In this document: positions 47,512 through 57,412 of the stretch, one piece after another | Layout: each line of letters opens with the position of its first letter | How positions within the stretch are numbered: the first letter of the stretch is position 1 | DNA from: Pikeienuella piscinae | Lineage (GTDB): Bacteria; Pseudomonadota; Alphaproteobacteria; Rhodobacterales; Rhodobacteraceae | Reading direction: 5' to 3' | DNA length: 64,000 bases | Assembly: GCF_011044155.1 (NCBI RefSeq) | Contig: NZ_CP049056.1 | Span: 248,001 to 312,000, forward strand | Notes under the pieces: model-generated | What the model was told of the DNA's origin: nothing | Seen by the model: only the letters and a program-made list of their open reading frames with translations | Database searches by the model: none | Program-made: the position numbers and the translations under genes

Positions 47512-48272
47512 GACATGACGTGGTAGCCGCCATCGACATAGGCGACGTTCCCTGTGACGGAGCGGGCATGATCCGAGGCGAGACAGACCGCCACGGCGCC
47601 GACCTCCTCGATCGTGACGAGCCTGCCGGTTGGCGCACGCTCCCTCGCCTCGTCGATCAGCGCGTCGAAATGGGCGATCCCCGAGGCGGCGCGCGTCTTG
47701 AGTGGCCCCGGCGAGAGAGCGTTGACGCGGATCCCCTTGCGCCCGAGTTCCGCCGCGAGGTTCTCCGCGGTGGCCTGCAGGGCGGCCTTCACCGGCCCCA
47801 TGATGTTGTAGTGATCCACCACCTTCTCCGCGCCGTAATAGCTGACGGTCAGAAAACAGCCGCCCTGTTTCATCAGCGGCTCGGCCAGCTGCGCCATGCG
47901 AATGAAGGAATGGACGGAGACATCCATCGCTTCGGCGAAACCTTCGCGTGAGCAGTCCGCAACGCGGCCGTGAAGGTCGTCCTTCGGGCACCACGCGATC
48001 GAATGCAGCAGGAAATCCAACGAGCCCCATTCGCGCCCGATTCGTGAGAACAGGCTTTCCAGCGCGCCATCCTCGGTCACGTCGAGCGGTTCGAGGATCG
48101 CGGCGCCGACCGCCCGCGCGACCGGCTCGACATAGGGTTTCGCGGTGTCGTTCAAATAGGTGAGCGCGAGGTCCGCGCCTGCCTCGTGGAACGCCTTGGC
48201 GCAACCCGCCGCGATGGAGTGTTCGTTGGCCACGCCGACGACGAGGCCTTTCTTTCCTTGAAGCAAATCCAT
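47508..48272 (-). CDS. fabI: Enoyl-[acyl-carrier-protein] reductase FabI
   Basis: NADH-dependent reductase of fatty-acid elongation. GKKGLVVGVANEHSIAAG, LHSIAWCPKDDL, and the catalytic Tyr and Lys in YNIMGPVKAAL (Y-x6-K) are present, with the C-terminal RSVTGNVAYVDGGYH. At 254 residues it is normal. In this operon it may be a second FabI serving the anaerobic acyl flow rather than the housekeeping enzyme. Confidence 0.92.
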   Translation of the reverse strand: MDLLQGKKGLVVGVANEHSIAAGCAKAFHEAGADLALTYLNDTAKPYVEPVARAVGAAILEPLDVTEDGALESLFSRIGREWGSLDFLLHSIAWCPKDDLHGRVADCSREGFAEAMDVSVHSFIRMAQLAEPLMKQGGCFLTVSYYGAEKVVDHYNIMGPVKAALQATAENLAAELGRKGIRVNALSPGPLKTRAASGIAHFDALIDEARERAPTGRLVTIEEVGAVAVCLASDHARSVTGNVAYVDGGYHVMS

Positions 48273-48283
48273 GACGCGCACTC

Positions 48284-50131
48284 TCAGTTCTGAAGAACGT
48301 AGGCGCCGGGGGCGTCGCAGATCGGCGCGTATCGCTCCGATCCCAGCGACGGCGGGGATACCGGCTTTCCCGAATGCGAGCCGAGCCATTCGCCCCACTC
48401 CCGCCACCAGGAGCCGTCTTTCATCTCCGCCTTCTCCGCCCAGGTCTCCGCGTCGAGATAGGGATCGCCGTGAAGGGTTTTCGCTACGCGGTAATGCCGG
48501 CGCGGATGACCGGGTTCCGACACGATCCCGGCGTTGTGACCGCCGCTGGTGAGCGCGAAAGTCACATCCGTGTCGGTCAGCAGGTGGATCTTGTGGACCG
48601 AACGCCATGGCGCGACATGGTCCGTCTCGGTTCCGACCGAGAAGATCGGCGCGCGGATGTCGGTCAGCGCCACCGGGCGATCGGCGACCTCGTACTTTCC
48701 GGTCGCCAGTTCGTTTTCGAGAAACAGCTTGTGCAGATACTCCGAGTGCATCCGGTACGGCATCCTCGTCGCATCGCTGTTCCACGCCATCAGGTCGTTC
48801 ATCGGGTGGCGTTCGCCCATGAGGTATACGCGCAGAATCTGTGACCAGATCAGATCGTTCGAACGCAGAATCTGAAAGGCGCCCGCCATCTGCTTGGCGT
48901 CGAGATAGCCCTTCTCCCACATCATGTCCTCGAGGAAGGCGACCTGGCTCTCGTTGGTGAAGAGCATGATTTCTCCCGCCTCGGTGAAATCGGCTTGCGC
49001 CGCCAGCAGCGAAATCGAGGCGAGGCGGTCGTCGCCGTCGCGAGCCATCGCGGCGGCGGCGATGGTCAGAAGCGTCCCGCCGAGGCAGTAGCCCGTGGCG
49101 TGAATCTTATTCGACCCGGAAATGTCCTCCACGGCGTCAAGCGCCGCCATCACGCCGAGTTCACGGTAATCCTCCATACCGAGATCCCGATCCCGGTTGT
49201 CGGGGTTCTTCCACGAGATCATGAAAACCGTGAAACCCTGATCGGTGAGCCAGCGCACCAGCGAGTTTTGCTCGCTCAGATCGAGGATGTAGTATTTCAT
49301 GATCCACGCGGGAACGATCAGAACCGGCTCCGGCCTGACTTTCTCGGTTGTGGGCGCATACTGGAGCAGCTCGATCAGGCGGTTGCGGTAGACCACCCGC
49401 CCAGGCGTCGTGGCGAGATTTTCACCGACCCGGAACGCCTCGGCTCCGGCGGGCGGGCGTTGCGCGACGACACGCTCGTAGTCCTCGATGAAATTCAGAA
49501 AGCCGCGATAGAGGTTCTTCCCGCCCTCGTTGACGGTCCTTTCGATCAGTTCGGGGTTTGTCGGCAGGAAGTTGGATGGCGCAAACATGTCGAGGACTTG
49601 CCGCGCCGCGAAAGAGACCGCGTTTTCATGTTGACGCGTCACGCCGGGAATGCCGGTCGTCGCCTTATGCCACCATTGCTGGTTCAACAGGAAGTTCTGG
49701 TAGATCAGATTGAACGGCGGTTTGTTCCAGGCGTCAGCGCGGAATCGCCGATCCTGAGGGAGTGGTTCGATGCAAGCCGGGGCGTCGTCCTGCGAGGTGG
49801 CGCACCGCATCGCGTACTGGCGGAGACGAGATTGTTTGCGGACGGCTTCCTCAACGAGATGCATCTGCTTGCCGGGCGACATCGCCAGATGAACCGCCCA
49901 ATCGGCCCAGGAGCCCATCAGAGCCGCTGGAGACAGACCGAGGGTGAGGCGGGCCAGCCCGGCGTGCGTGGCGCGATCGATCATTTCCGCGACCTGCGAT
50001 CCCTCATGGAAATCGGCGACCGTGGCGCCCGCCGGGCGCGCCGTCGGCGCAGCCTGACTTGCAGGCTGACTTGAATGGGGCCGCGCCTGACTGACTTCGG
50101 ACCCAGCTTTCTTGCGCATCGCGGTAGCCAT
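48284..50131 (-). CDS. phaC: Class I poly(3-hydroxyalkanoate) synthase
   Basis: Polymerises 3-hydroxyacyl-CoA into storage granules. The 615-residue protein has the family N-domain (DAWNKPPFNLIYQNFLL), the lipase-like box GYCLGG with catalytic Cys, the catalytic Asp region FSVGTETDHVAPW and the His in TSGGHNAGIV. A low-complexity Ala/Pro/Ser N-terminus of ~50 residues is an addition. The start has GGAGAA six bases upstream; a FixK-type box lies 94 bp upstream. It is the first gene of its operon. Confidence 0.92.
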   Translation of the reverse strand: MATAMRKKAGSEVSQARPHSSQPASQAAPTARPAGATVADFHEGSQVAEMIDRATHAGLARLTLGLSPAALMGSWADWAVHLAMSPGKQMHLVEEAVRKQSRLRQYAMRCATSQDDAPACIEPLPQDRRFRADAWNKPPFNLIYQNFLLNQQWWHKATTGIPGVTRQHENAVSFAARQVLDMFAPSNFLPTNPELIERTVNEGGKNLYRGFLNFIEDYERVVAQRPPAGAEAFRVGENLATTPGRVVYRNRLIELLQYAPTTEKVRPEPVLIVPAWIMKYYILDLSEQNSLVRWLTDQGFTVFMISWKNPDNRDRDLGMEDYRELGVMAALDAVEDISGSNKIHATGYCLGGTLLTIAAAAMARDGDDRLASISLLAAQADFTEAGEIMLFTNESQVAFLEDMMWEKGYLDAKQMAGAFQILRSNDLIWSQILRVYLMGERHPMNDLMAWNSDATRMPYRMHSEYLHKLFLENELATGKYEVADRPVALTDIRAPIFSVGTETDHVAPWRSVHKIHLLTDTDVTFALTSGGHNAGIVSEPGHPRRHYRVAKTLHGDPYLDAETWAEKAEMKDGSWWREWGEWLGSHSGKPVSPPSLGSERYAPICDAPGAYVLQN

Positions 50132-50445
50132 AGCATTCTCCACAAAATTGGGCCGTCGGCGGCTTCTGCACTTACTTAACGTCTGGCTTCGCAGTCGCAA
50201 TAGACCGGCTTTTGCATGGCAACATTGATCGAGATCAATGCGAATCAAGGATTGCGGTGGGATTGAGAAGTTCCGAATGTTGCACTGCAGTATGGAGTGA
50301 TCGGGGCTCGAGTCGCGCTCGGGGCGGTTTGGGTAGCCAGGCCGATGGCTGCGAAAGAACCGACGCCGATGAGGATGTGAAAGTGACGCTCGACGACAAC
50401 AACGATAGCGCCGCCTGAATCAGCCGGATCGTGACAGGAGAAATC
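50132..50445. other. Divergent promoter region between phaC and hlyD
   Basis: About 310 bp holding the FixK-type box described next. No gene is visible; a 68-codon plus-strand frame has weak support. Confidence 0.45.
50225..50238. promoter_or_regulatory. FNR/FixK-type box TTGATCGAGATCAA
   Basis: A perfect TTGAT-N4-ATCAA site at 94 bp from phaC and 208 bp from hlyD, so it may serve both divergent operons, phaC more probably. Confidence 0.75.
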
Positions 50446-51432
50446 ATGTCGATGAGAAGATGGATGCTTGCCGGCGCGCTGGTCGCTGTGATCGGCGGGG
50501 GCGCGTGGTGCTGGCTCGACAGCCGGTCCAACCCTCTCCCCGACGGAATCGTCAGCTCGAACGGGCGAACCGAGGCGCAGCGGATCGATGTCGCCAGCAA
50601 GTTCGCCGGACGGCTGCAGGAGATCCTGGTCGCCGAAGGCGGCCTCGCCGAAGCGGGTCAGATCATTGCGCGAATGGATTCCAAGGAGATCGCCGCTCAG
50701 ATTCGCGAAGCCAAGGCGGGCGTTCGACAGGCTGAGCACGCGTTGATCGAGGCGAAGGCGCTCCTGGCTCAAAGGCGGAGCGAACTGAGATTCGCCGAGC
50801 AGGAACTTGCGCGAACGGAAACGCTGAACGCGCGCGGCTACGAGACGACGGAGAAGCTGGATCTGCGCCGGTCGGAAGTGGCGACCGCAAACGCCGCCGT
50901 CGCTTCGGCCGAGGCCGGGATTGCACGGGCGCAAGCCTCTATCGAAGCGAACGAGGCCACGGTCGATCGTCTTCGCGCCGATCTGGTCGAGTACGAGCTG
51001 AAGGCGCCAAGATCGGGACGCGTTCAGTATCGCCTCGCCGAGCCGGGCGAAGTGCTTGCGGCCGGCGGGCTGGTCGTGACGCTGCTCGACCTCACCGATG
51101 TCTATATGACGGTCTACCTGCCCACGAGCGCCGCCGGACGCTTGCGTTACGGGGCCGAGGCGCGACTGATTTTCGACGCGGCCCCGGAATATGTCGTCCC
51201 GGCCTCGGTCTCCTTCGTCGCGAGCGAGGCGCAGTTCACGCCAAAATATGTCGAGACGGAAAGCGAGCGCGAGAAGCTGTTGTTCCGGGTCAAGGTCAAG
51301 ATTCCGGAAGACGTGCTGCGCGATTATCAGGAGATCATAAAAACGGGCGTGCCAGGCATGGCCTATGTGCGGGTCGACCCGATGGTCGACTGGCCTGTCG
51401 AGCTCGCGGTGCGCCTGCCCGATGCCGATTGA
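50446..51432 (+). CDS. HlyD-family periplasmic adaptor (YhiI-like)
   Basis: The 328-residue membrane-fusion protein has one N-terminal helix (MLAGALVAVIGGGAWCWL), biotinyl-lipoyl-like halves (VASKFAGRLQEILVAEGG; LKAPRSGRVQYRLAEPGE), a long coiled coil of about 100 residues, and a C-terminal beta domain. It links an ABC-2 exporter to the outer membrane. The next gene starts in its last codons. Confidence 0.88.
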   Translation: MSMRRWMLAGALVAVIGGGAWCWLDSRSNPLPDGIVSSNGRTEAQRIDVASKFAGRLQEILVAEGGLAEAGQIIARMDSKEIAAQIREAKAGVRQAEHALIEAKALLAQRRSELRFAEQELARTETLNARGYETTEKLDLRRSEVATANAAVASAEAGIARAQASIEANEATVDRLRADLVEYELKAPRSGRVQYRLAEPGEVLAAGGLVVTLLDLTDVYMTVYLPTSAAGRLRYGAEARLIFDAAPEYVVPASVSFVASEAQFTPKYVETESEREKLLFRVKVKIPEDVLRDYQEIIKTGVPGMAYVRVDPMVDWPVELAVRLPDAD

Positions 51433-54166
51433 TCCCGGCTTTGCCGCGAGCCTGACCGGCGTAACACATCGTTACGGCGCGACAACGGCGCTCGACGACG
51501 TTTCGATCTCCGCGAAGGAAGGGCGGATGATCGGGCTGATCGGACCGGACGGGGTCGGCAAATCGACGCTGCTGGGGCTTGTCGCGGGCGTTCGGCGCGT
51601 CCAGTCTGGAGACGTGCGCGCCCTGAATGGCGACATGAGCGACGCCGCGCATCGGGCGGCGGTCTGCGACCGCATCGCCTATATGCCGCAAGGATTGGGC
51701 CGGAATCTCTATCCGACGCTCTCGGTCTACGAGAATATCGACTTCTTCGGGCGCCTGTTCGGGCAGTCAGCGGCGGAGCGGAAGGGGCGCATAGCCGAGC
51801 TCCTGCGGAGCACGGGGCTTGAGCCGTTTCCAGACCGCCCGGCCGGCAAGCTGTCGGGAGGCATGAAGCAGAAACTCTCCCTGTGTTGCTCGCTGATCCA
51901 CGATCCGGACCTCCTGATCCTCGACGAGCCGACAACCGGCGTCGATCCCTTGTCTCGCAAGCAGTTCTGGGAGCTTATCGCCCAGATCCGGAAGCGGCGC
52001 CCGGGGATGACCGTCATCACAGCAACGGCCTACATGTCGGAGGCGGAAGGCTTCGAAGAACTGGTTGCGATGGATGACGGTCGGATTCTCGCCACCGGGT
52101 CGCCGGATGATCTGAAGGCCAGGACAGGCGGGGCGACGCTTGAGGACGCCTTCGTGACCCTTCTGCCGGAAGAACGGCGTAAAGGGCATCATCAGATCAT
52201 GCTGCCGCCTCGCCAGGCTTCCGAAGGCCCTCCAGCGATCGAAGCCGACGGGCTGAGCATGCGGTTCGGCGACTTCACCGCCGTGGACAACGTGAGCTTC
52301 CGCATCGAACGCGGCGAGATCTTCGGTTTTCTCGGGTCCAACGGCTGCGGCAAGACCACAGTCATGAAAATGCTGACCGGCCTGTTGAAGCCATCGGAGG
52401 GCGACGCGAAGCTCTTTGGCGAAACAGTCGAGAGCGGCGATCTGCGAATACGCCGACGAGTTGGCTACATGTCGCAATCGTTCTCGCTCTATTCCGAACT
52501 GACGGTGCGCCAGAACCTCGATCTGCACGCCGATCTCTTCCAGATGCCCCGCTCGGAGCGGGAGCGACGGATCGAGGATCTGATGTCGCGCTTCGATCTG
52601 GCGGGAGTGGCGAACGCGCGGCCCGGCAGCCTCGCGCTCGGACTGCGCCAGCGGCTGCAACTCGCCGTCGCCGTTCTGCACAAACCCGAGATGCTGATCC
52701 TTGACGAGCCGACCAGCGGCGTCGACCCGATCGCGCGTGACGGTTTTTGGGAGTTGTTGATCGAAATTTCGCGCGAAGACGGCGTCACGATCTTCATCTC
52801 GACCCATTTCATGAACGAGGCGGAGCGCTGCGACCGCATCTCGCTGATGCATGCCGGAAAGGTCCTCGCCGCCGGTCAGCCGACGGAGTTGCAGGCTGCA
52901 CGCGGCGCCGAAACCCTCGAAGAGGCCTTCATCGAATATCTTGCAGAAGCGGCGGGGGAGGGCGCGCGTCAGACTGAGGCTGAAGCCACGGCGCCCGATG
53001 ACGCGCCAGGCGACATTACGCCATCCCGTACGTACAGGTGGATTTCGCCCAACCTCGTCTGGGCCTTCGCGCGGCGGGAATCCATTGAACTCGTCCGAGA
53101 TCCGATCAGGCTGCTTTTCGCCCTGCTTGGGCCCGTCGTGATGATGCTGGCGATGGGATATGGAATTTCGTTTGATGTCGAAAAACTGACATTCGCCGCG
53201 TTGGATCGGGACCGCACGCAGGAAAGCCGGACGTTTCTGCGGCAGTTGTCCGGTTCACGCTACTTCAGCGAACAGCCCGAGATCGTCAATCTGGCCGATC
53301 TTGACAGACGGATGGTCGCAGGCGAATTCAGCCTCGCCGTGATCATCCCGCCAGATTTCGGTCGGGATCTTCTGGCCGGGCGTTCGCCTGATGTTTCCGT
53401 CTGGCTCGACGGCTCCAACACCACGCGGGCCGAAACCGGCCGTGGTTACGTCCAGGGCGCTTTCCTCTCTTTTCTGACCGAGTTCGGCGTCACCGAAACC
53501 GGCGACGCGCTCTCTCTCTACCCAGCGAGCATCGAGCCCAGGTTTCGCTACAACCAGGCATTCAAATCGGCGTATGCGATCCCGCCCGGCGTTCTGATGA
53601 TGCTGTTGATCATGATCCCGACGATGCTGACGGCTCTCGGGGTGGTGCGTGAGAAAGAGATGGGCTCCATCACCAACCTCTACGCCGCTCCGGTGAGAAA
53701 GATCGAGTTCCTGCTCGGCAAGCAATTGCCCTATATCGGCGTCGGGATGTTGAGCTTCGCGAGCCTCGTTGCGATCATGATGACGGTGTTCGGACTGAGG
53801 ATCGAAAGCGGTCTGCTGGCGCTCGTGCTCGGCGCGCTGCTCTACACGGCGGCCGCCACGGCCTTCGGTCTCGTGGTCTCGACATTTGTCAGGTCCCAGA
53901 TCGCGGCGATTTTTGCGAGCGCGATCATAGTGATGATCCCGACCATCAACTTCTCTGGGATGATGTATCCCGTGGCGACTTTGGAAAGCGGCTCCCGCCT
54001 GATCGGCGAGGCCTTCCCGCCGCTCTACTTTCAGCAGATCAGCGCAGGCGTCTTCAACAAGGGTCTCGCCATAGGCGATCTCTACTTGAACCACGTCATA
54101 CTCGCCGGGTTCTGCCTCCTGTTTCTGACTGTCGCCAACACCCTTCTCGTCAAGCAGGAGGCGTGA
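51422..54166 (+). CDS. Double-ATPase ABC exporter fused to ABC-2 permease (RbbA/YhiH-like)
   Basis: The 914-residue protein contains two ABC ATPase domains followed by a permease. NBD1 has Walker A GPDGVGKST, signature LSGGMKQKLSLC and LLILDEPTTGVDPLS. NBD2 has GSNGCGKTT, LALGLRQRLQLA and LILDEPTSGVDPIA. The permease region starts near residue 570 (LVRDPIRLLFALLGPVVMM) with about six helices. NBD2 has Ala in place of the canonical Ser of the signature. The substrate is unknown; the order with YhiI-like and YhhJ-like genes is conserved. Confidence 0.9.
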   Translation: MPIDPGFAASLTGVTHRYGATTALDDVSISAKEGRMIGLIGPDGVGKSTLLGLVAGVRRVQSGDVRALNGDMSDAAHRAAVCDRIAYMPQGLGRNLYPTLSVYENIDFFGRLFGQSAAERKGRIAELLRSTGLEPFPDRPAGKLSGGMKQKLSLCCSLIHDPDLLILDEPTTGVDPLSRKQFWELIAQIRKRRPGMTVITATAYMSEAEGFEELVAMDDGRILATGSPDDLKARTGGATLEDAFVTLLPEERRKGHHQIMLPPRQASEGPPAIEADGLSMRFGDFTAVDNVSFRIERGEIFGFLGSNGCGKTTVMKMLTGLLKPSEGDAKLFGETVESGDLRIRRRVGYMSQSFSLYSELTVRQNLDLHADLFQMPRSERERRIEDLMSRFDLAGVANARPGSLALGLRQRLQLAVAVLHKPEMLILDEPTSGVDPIARDGFWELLIEISREDGVTIFISTHFMNEAERCDRISLMHAGKVLAAGQPTELQAARGAETLEEAFIEYLAEAAGEGARQTEAEATAPDDAPGDITPSRTYRWISPNLVWAFARRESIELVRDPIRLLFALLGPVVMMLAMGYGISFDVEKLTFAALDRDRTQESRTFLRQLSGSRYFSEQPEIVNLADLDRRMVAGEFSLAVIIPPDFGRDLLAGRSPDVSVWLDGSNTTRAETGRGYVQGAFLSFLTEFGVTETGDALSLYPASIEPRFRYNQAFKSAYAIPPGVLMMLLIMIPTMLTALGVVREKEMGSITNLYAAPVRKIEFLLGKQLPYIGVGMLSFASLVAIMMTVFGLRIESGLLALVLGALLYTAAATAFGLVVSTFVRSQIAAIFASAIIVMIPTINFSGMMYPVATLESGSRLIGEAFPPLYFQQISAGVFNKGLAIGDLYLNHVILAGFCLLFLTVANTLLVKQEA

Positions 54167-54169
54167 GCG

Positions 54170-55294
54170 ATGCGTTCAGCGAGCAACATCCTGCGCCTTG
54201 GCGTCAAGGAACTTTACAGCCTCGCGCGTGATCCGGTGCTGCTGCTACTGATCGTCTATACGTTCACCGTCGCGATTTATTCGGTGGCGCATGGCGTGCA
54301 GACTGAAGTGAAAAATGCGGCGATCGCGGTCGTGGACGAAGACCGGTCGGCTCTTTCGGAGCGCATTCGCGGCGCCTTCCTGCAACCCTATTTTCAGCCC
54401 GCGGCGCTGATCGGCCTCAATGAGGTCGACCCGGCGATGGACGAAGGGCGCTACTCTTTCGTGCTCGATATACCGCCCAATTTCCAGGCTGACGTTCAGG
54501 CCGGAAACTCCCCGACGGTGCAACTTCAGGTTGATGCGACCGCGATGACGCTTGCCGGCAATGGAGCAAGATACATCCAGTACATCGTTCAGACCGAGCT
54601 TATCAAATTCCTGAGCCGCTCGGAGACTGAGGTCGAGTTGCCGGCGACGCTCGTCACGCGCGCGAGGTTCAACCCGAACCTCGATTCGAGCTGGTTCATG
54701 GCGGTGATGCAGATCGTCAGCAACGTGACGATCCTGGCGATCATCCTCTCAGGCGCCGCCGTTATTCGCGAGCGTGAGCATGGCACCCTCGAACATCTGC
54801 TGGTCATGCCGGTGACGCCGGGCGAGATCATGGCCGCCAAGGTCTGGGCCAATGGCGCGGTGATCGTTCTGGCGTCGGTCCTGTCGCTCCACCTCGTGGT
54901 GCAGGGCCTGCTGGGCGTGCTGATCAGCGGGTCTATCGGGCTCTTCGCGTTCGGCGCCGGCGTCTATCTGTTCGCGGTCGCTTCGCTCGGCGTCATGCTG
55001 TCGACGGTCGCCACGACCATGCCGCAATTCGGACTCCTGTCGATCCCCGTCTTTCTCGTGCTGAACCTGCTTTCCGGCGGCGTGACGCCACTGGAAAGCA
55101 TGCCCGAGACCCTACAATCCATAATGCAGGCTTCGCCGACCACTCACTTCGTCAAATTCTCGCAGGCGGTGCTATATCGCGGCGCTGGTCTCTCCGTGGT
55201 TTGGCCCCAGATTCTCATGGTCGCCGGGATTGGATTGGTGTTCTTCACCTGCGCTCTGCTGCGCTTTCGCAAGACTATTTCCATGTCGCATTAA
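54170..55294 (+). CDS. ABC-2 type exporter permease (YhhJ-like)
   Basis: The 374-residue membrane protein has an N-terminal helix, a large periplasmic loop, and five C-terminal helices with AAVIREREHGTLEHLLVMPV, the ABC-2 signature region. It begins 3 bp after the ATPase-permease fusion and supplies the second membrane half of the exporter. Confidence 0.88.
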   Translation: MRSASNILRLGVKELYSLARDPVLLLLIVYTFTVAIYSVAHGVQTEVKNAAIAVVDEDRSALSERIRGAFLQPYFQPAALIGLNEVDPAMDEGRYSFVLDIPPNFQADVQAGNSPTVQLQVDATAMTLAGNGARYIQYIVQTELIKFLSRSETEVELPATLVTRARFNPNLDSSWFMAVMQIVSNVTILAIILSGAAVIREREHGTLEHLLVMPVTPGEIMAAKVWANGAVIVLASVLSLHLVVQGLLGVLISGSIGLFAFGAGVYLFAVASLGVMLSTVATTMPQFGLLSIPVFLVLNLLSGGVTPLESMPETLQSIMQASPTTHFVKFSQAVLYRGAGLSVVWPQILMVAGIGLVFFTCALLRFRKTISMSH

Positions 55295-55633
55295 TGGTCC
55301 GCTCCCGGTCCACGCTTCTGGATATGTACCGCCGATTGCAAGGCGACGAGCAAAGGCCTCTGCCGTTGCCTCCGCAGTGAGCCGCAACCGGCTGAGTGGG
55401 CCACGCGACCATCCAGCCTTGGCGCAACAGGTTCGGCCAGATATTTGTCGCCGAGATCAGGTGCAAACAGCGCCGACCGGATGCGGGCGTTCTCTAAATA
55501 GTTCCCGCGCCTCAGTGGGCATCAGTGACGTCTAATGGACAGAGAATTTGCCGTCCTTGCGCCGGGAGATGCGCGAAGCCCGCCGGGGCCCTATCAGAGA
55601 GTTTCCGAGCCGTGTTGCATGCCTCGCAGAGGC
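55295..55633. other. Intergenic region between the exporter and GMC genes
   Basis: About 340 bp between convergent genes; I see no gene and no clear terminator. Confidence 0.35.
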
Positions 55634-57253
55634 TCAGCGCCGGGCTGCGCCGGCGCGGCGGTCCTCGACGAGCATGTCGCTGACTTTTTCCCCGATCATT
55701 ATGGCCGGCGCGTTGGTGTTGCCGGAGACGATCTCCGGCATGATCGAGCAGTCGGCGACGCGCAGTCCCGTCACGCCCCGCACGCGGAGTCGCGCGTCGG
55801 TCACGGCCCCTTCGTCCGAGCCCATGCGGCAGGTGCCTGCGGGATGGTAGATCGTGGTCGCGCTGTTTCGCGCCCAGTCGAGAAGGGCGGCGTCGCTTTC
55901 GACCGCCGCGCCCGGGCGGAATTCCTCCGAGATGTGCGCCTTGAGCGGCGCCTCTCTGGCGATATCCCGCGCCATCCGGATTCCCGCGACGATGGTGCGG
56001 CGGTCGGTTTCGGTCGCCAGGTAGTTCGGCCGGATCGTGGGGTGCGCCGTCGCTGAGGGCGACCTGAGACGGATCTCGCCACGGCTTTCGGGCCGCAGCT
56101 GACAGACGGAGACGGTGAAGGCGGAGAAGGGATGCACGCCCTCGCCGGGGCTGTCGGCTGACCACGGCTGGATGTGGAACTGGATGTCGGGTGTGGCGAG
56201 GTGATCCGCTGTTTTCAGAAAACCGAAAGCGAGGCTGGCCGCCATCGTCATCGGACCCGATCGGAAGAGGGCGTATCGAAGGGCGATGCGCGCCTTGTTG
56301 GCGAGGCTCCGCACCTCGTCGTTGAGCGTTGGCGAATTGCATTTCAGGACCAGCCGCGCCTGCAGATGGTCCTGGAGGTTCCTGCCGACATCCGCACAAT
56401 CGCGGATCACGGGAATCCCGTGTTCCTGAAGGTGCGCGCCTTCGCCGACGCCCGAGAGCATCAGAAGCTGCGGCGAGCCGATCGCGCCGCTGGCGAGGAT
56501 CACCTCGGCGTGCGCCCGCGCCCGGTGGAGCCGCCCGCCCGCGTCGCGCCAGACGACGGCGGTGGCGCGGCCGTCCTCTATCTCGACTTTCTCGGCCTGT
56601 GCGCGTGTGACGATGCGCAGGTTCTCACGCCCGCGCGCGGGGCGCAGGTAGGCCGTGGCGGCGCTGCAGCGCCGTCCGTTCCGCACGGTGAGCTGGAAAT
56701 AGCCGACCCCTTCCTGCGTCTCCCCATTGCAGTCCGGGTTGAACTTGTGGCCGGCCGCCTGCGCGGCCGCGACCCATTCGTCGCAGATCGCGCGAGAAAT
56801 CCGCGGGTCGCTGACGGAGAGCGGGCCGCCGGCGCCGTGATGCTCGTCGGCGCCGCGCTCCTGATCCTCGGCCCGCTTGAACAGCGGCAGCACCTCCGGC
56901 CACGCCCATCCGCGCGCGCCCATTTGCGCCCAACGGTCGTAATCCTCCGGCTGGCCGCGAACATAGAGCAGGCCGTTGAGCGATGAGGAGCCGCCCAGCA
57001 CCTTGCCGCGCGGCCAGTCGAGTTGACGGCCGTTAAGACCGGGGTCCGGCTCTGTTCTGTAGCGCCAGTCGAAGGCGGGGTTGTTCATCGTCTTGAAATA
57101 GCCGACCGGGATATGGATCCACGGGCTCCGGTCAGGCCCTCCCGCCTCCAGCAGCGCGACCCTGACAGAAGGGTCGGCGCTGAGACGGTTCGCGACCACG
57201 CAGCCGGCAGAGCCCGCCCCAACGATGACGTAGTCCGCTTCGATATCCGCCAC
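55634..57253 (-). CDS. GMC-family FAD-dependent alcohol/choline dehydrogenase-like oxidoreductase
   Basis: The 539-residue protein starts with the ADP-binding fold DYVIVGAGSAGCVVANRL and has the GMC signature GKVLGGSSSLNGLLYVRG, the second signature ASGAIGSPQLLMLSGVG, and the active-site His in IYHPAGTCRMG with NTNAPAIMIGEKVSD. It oxidises a primary alcohol or polyol. The divergent IclR gene and the shared operator with the TRAP operon suggest a role in degrading the TRAP substrate. Confidence 0.9.
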   Translation of the reverse strand: MADIEADYVIVGAGSAGCVVANRLSADPSVRVALLEAGGPDRSPWIHIPVGYFKTMNNPAFDWRYRTEPDPGLNGRQLDWPRGKVLGGSSSLNGLLYVRGQPEDYDRWAQMGARGWAWPEVLPLFKRAEDQERGADEHHGAGGPLSVSDPRISRAICDEWVAAAQAAGHKFNPDCNGETQEGVGYFQLTVRNGRRCSAATAYLRPARGRENLRIVTRAQAEKVEIEDGRATAVVWRDAGGRLHRARAHAEVILASGAIGSPQLLMLSGVGEGAHLQEHGIPVIRDCADVGRNLQDHLQARLVLKCNSPTLNDEVRSLANKARIALRYALFRSGPMTMAASLAFGFLKTADHLATPDIQFHIQPWSADSPGEGVHPFSAFTVSVCQLRPESRGEIRLRSPSATAHPTIRPNYLATETDRRTIVAGIRMARDIAREAPLKAHISEEFRPGAAVESDAALLDWARNSATTIYHPAGTCRMGSDEGAVTDARLRVRGVTGLRVADCSIMPEIVSGNTNAPAIMIGEKVSDMLVEDRRAGAARR

Positions 57254-57296
57254 ATCGCTCTCCAGCTTGCCTGGACCGTAATAGTGTGGTCATAAC

Positions 57297-57313
57297 TGAG
57301 ACTTCAAGTTTCA
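57297..57313. promoter_or_regulatory. Candidate IclR operator TGAGACTTCAAGTTTCA
   Basis: An imperfect palindrome (TGAGA-N7-TTTCA) between the divergent GMC and IclR genes that matches the motif upstream of the TRAP operon at 13 of 17 positions, with both half-site ends kept. Confidence 0.55.
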
Positions 57314-57412
57314 ATTATCGGCAATATGACGGTGGATGCACTGCGGCGGAGAAATTGGCCTCGCCCGGAGGCCGACGCGACGCGGAGCATCGAAGAGCCG
57401 GGCGGGAGCGCC

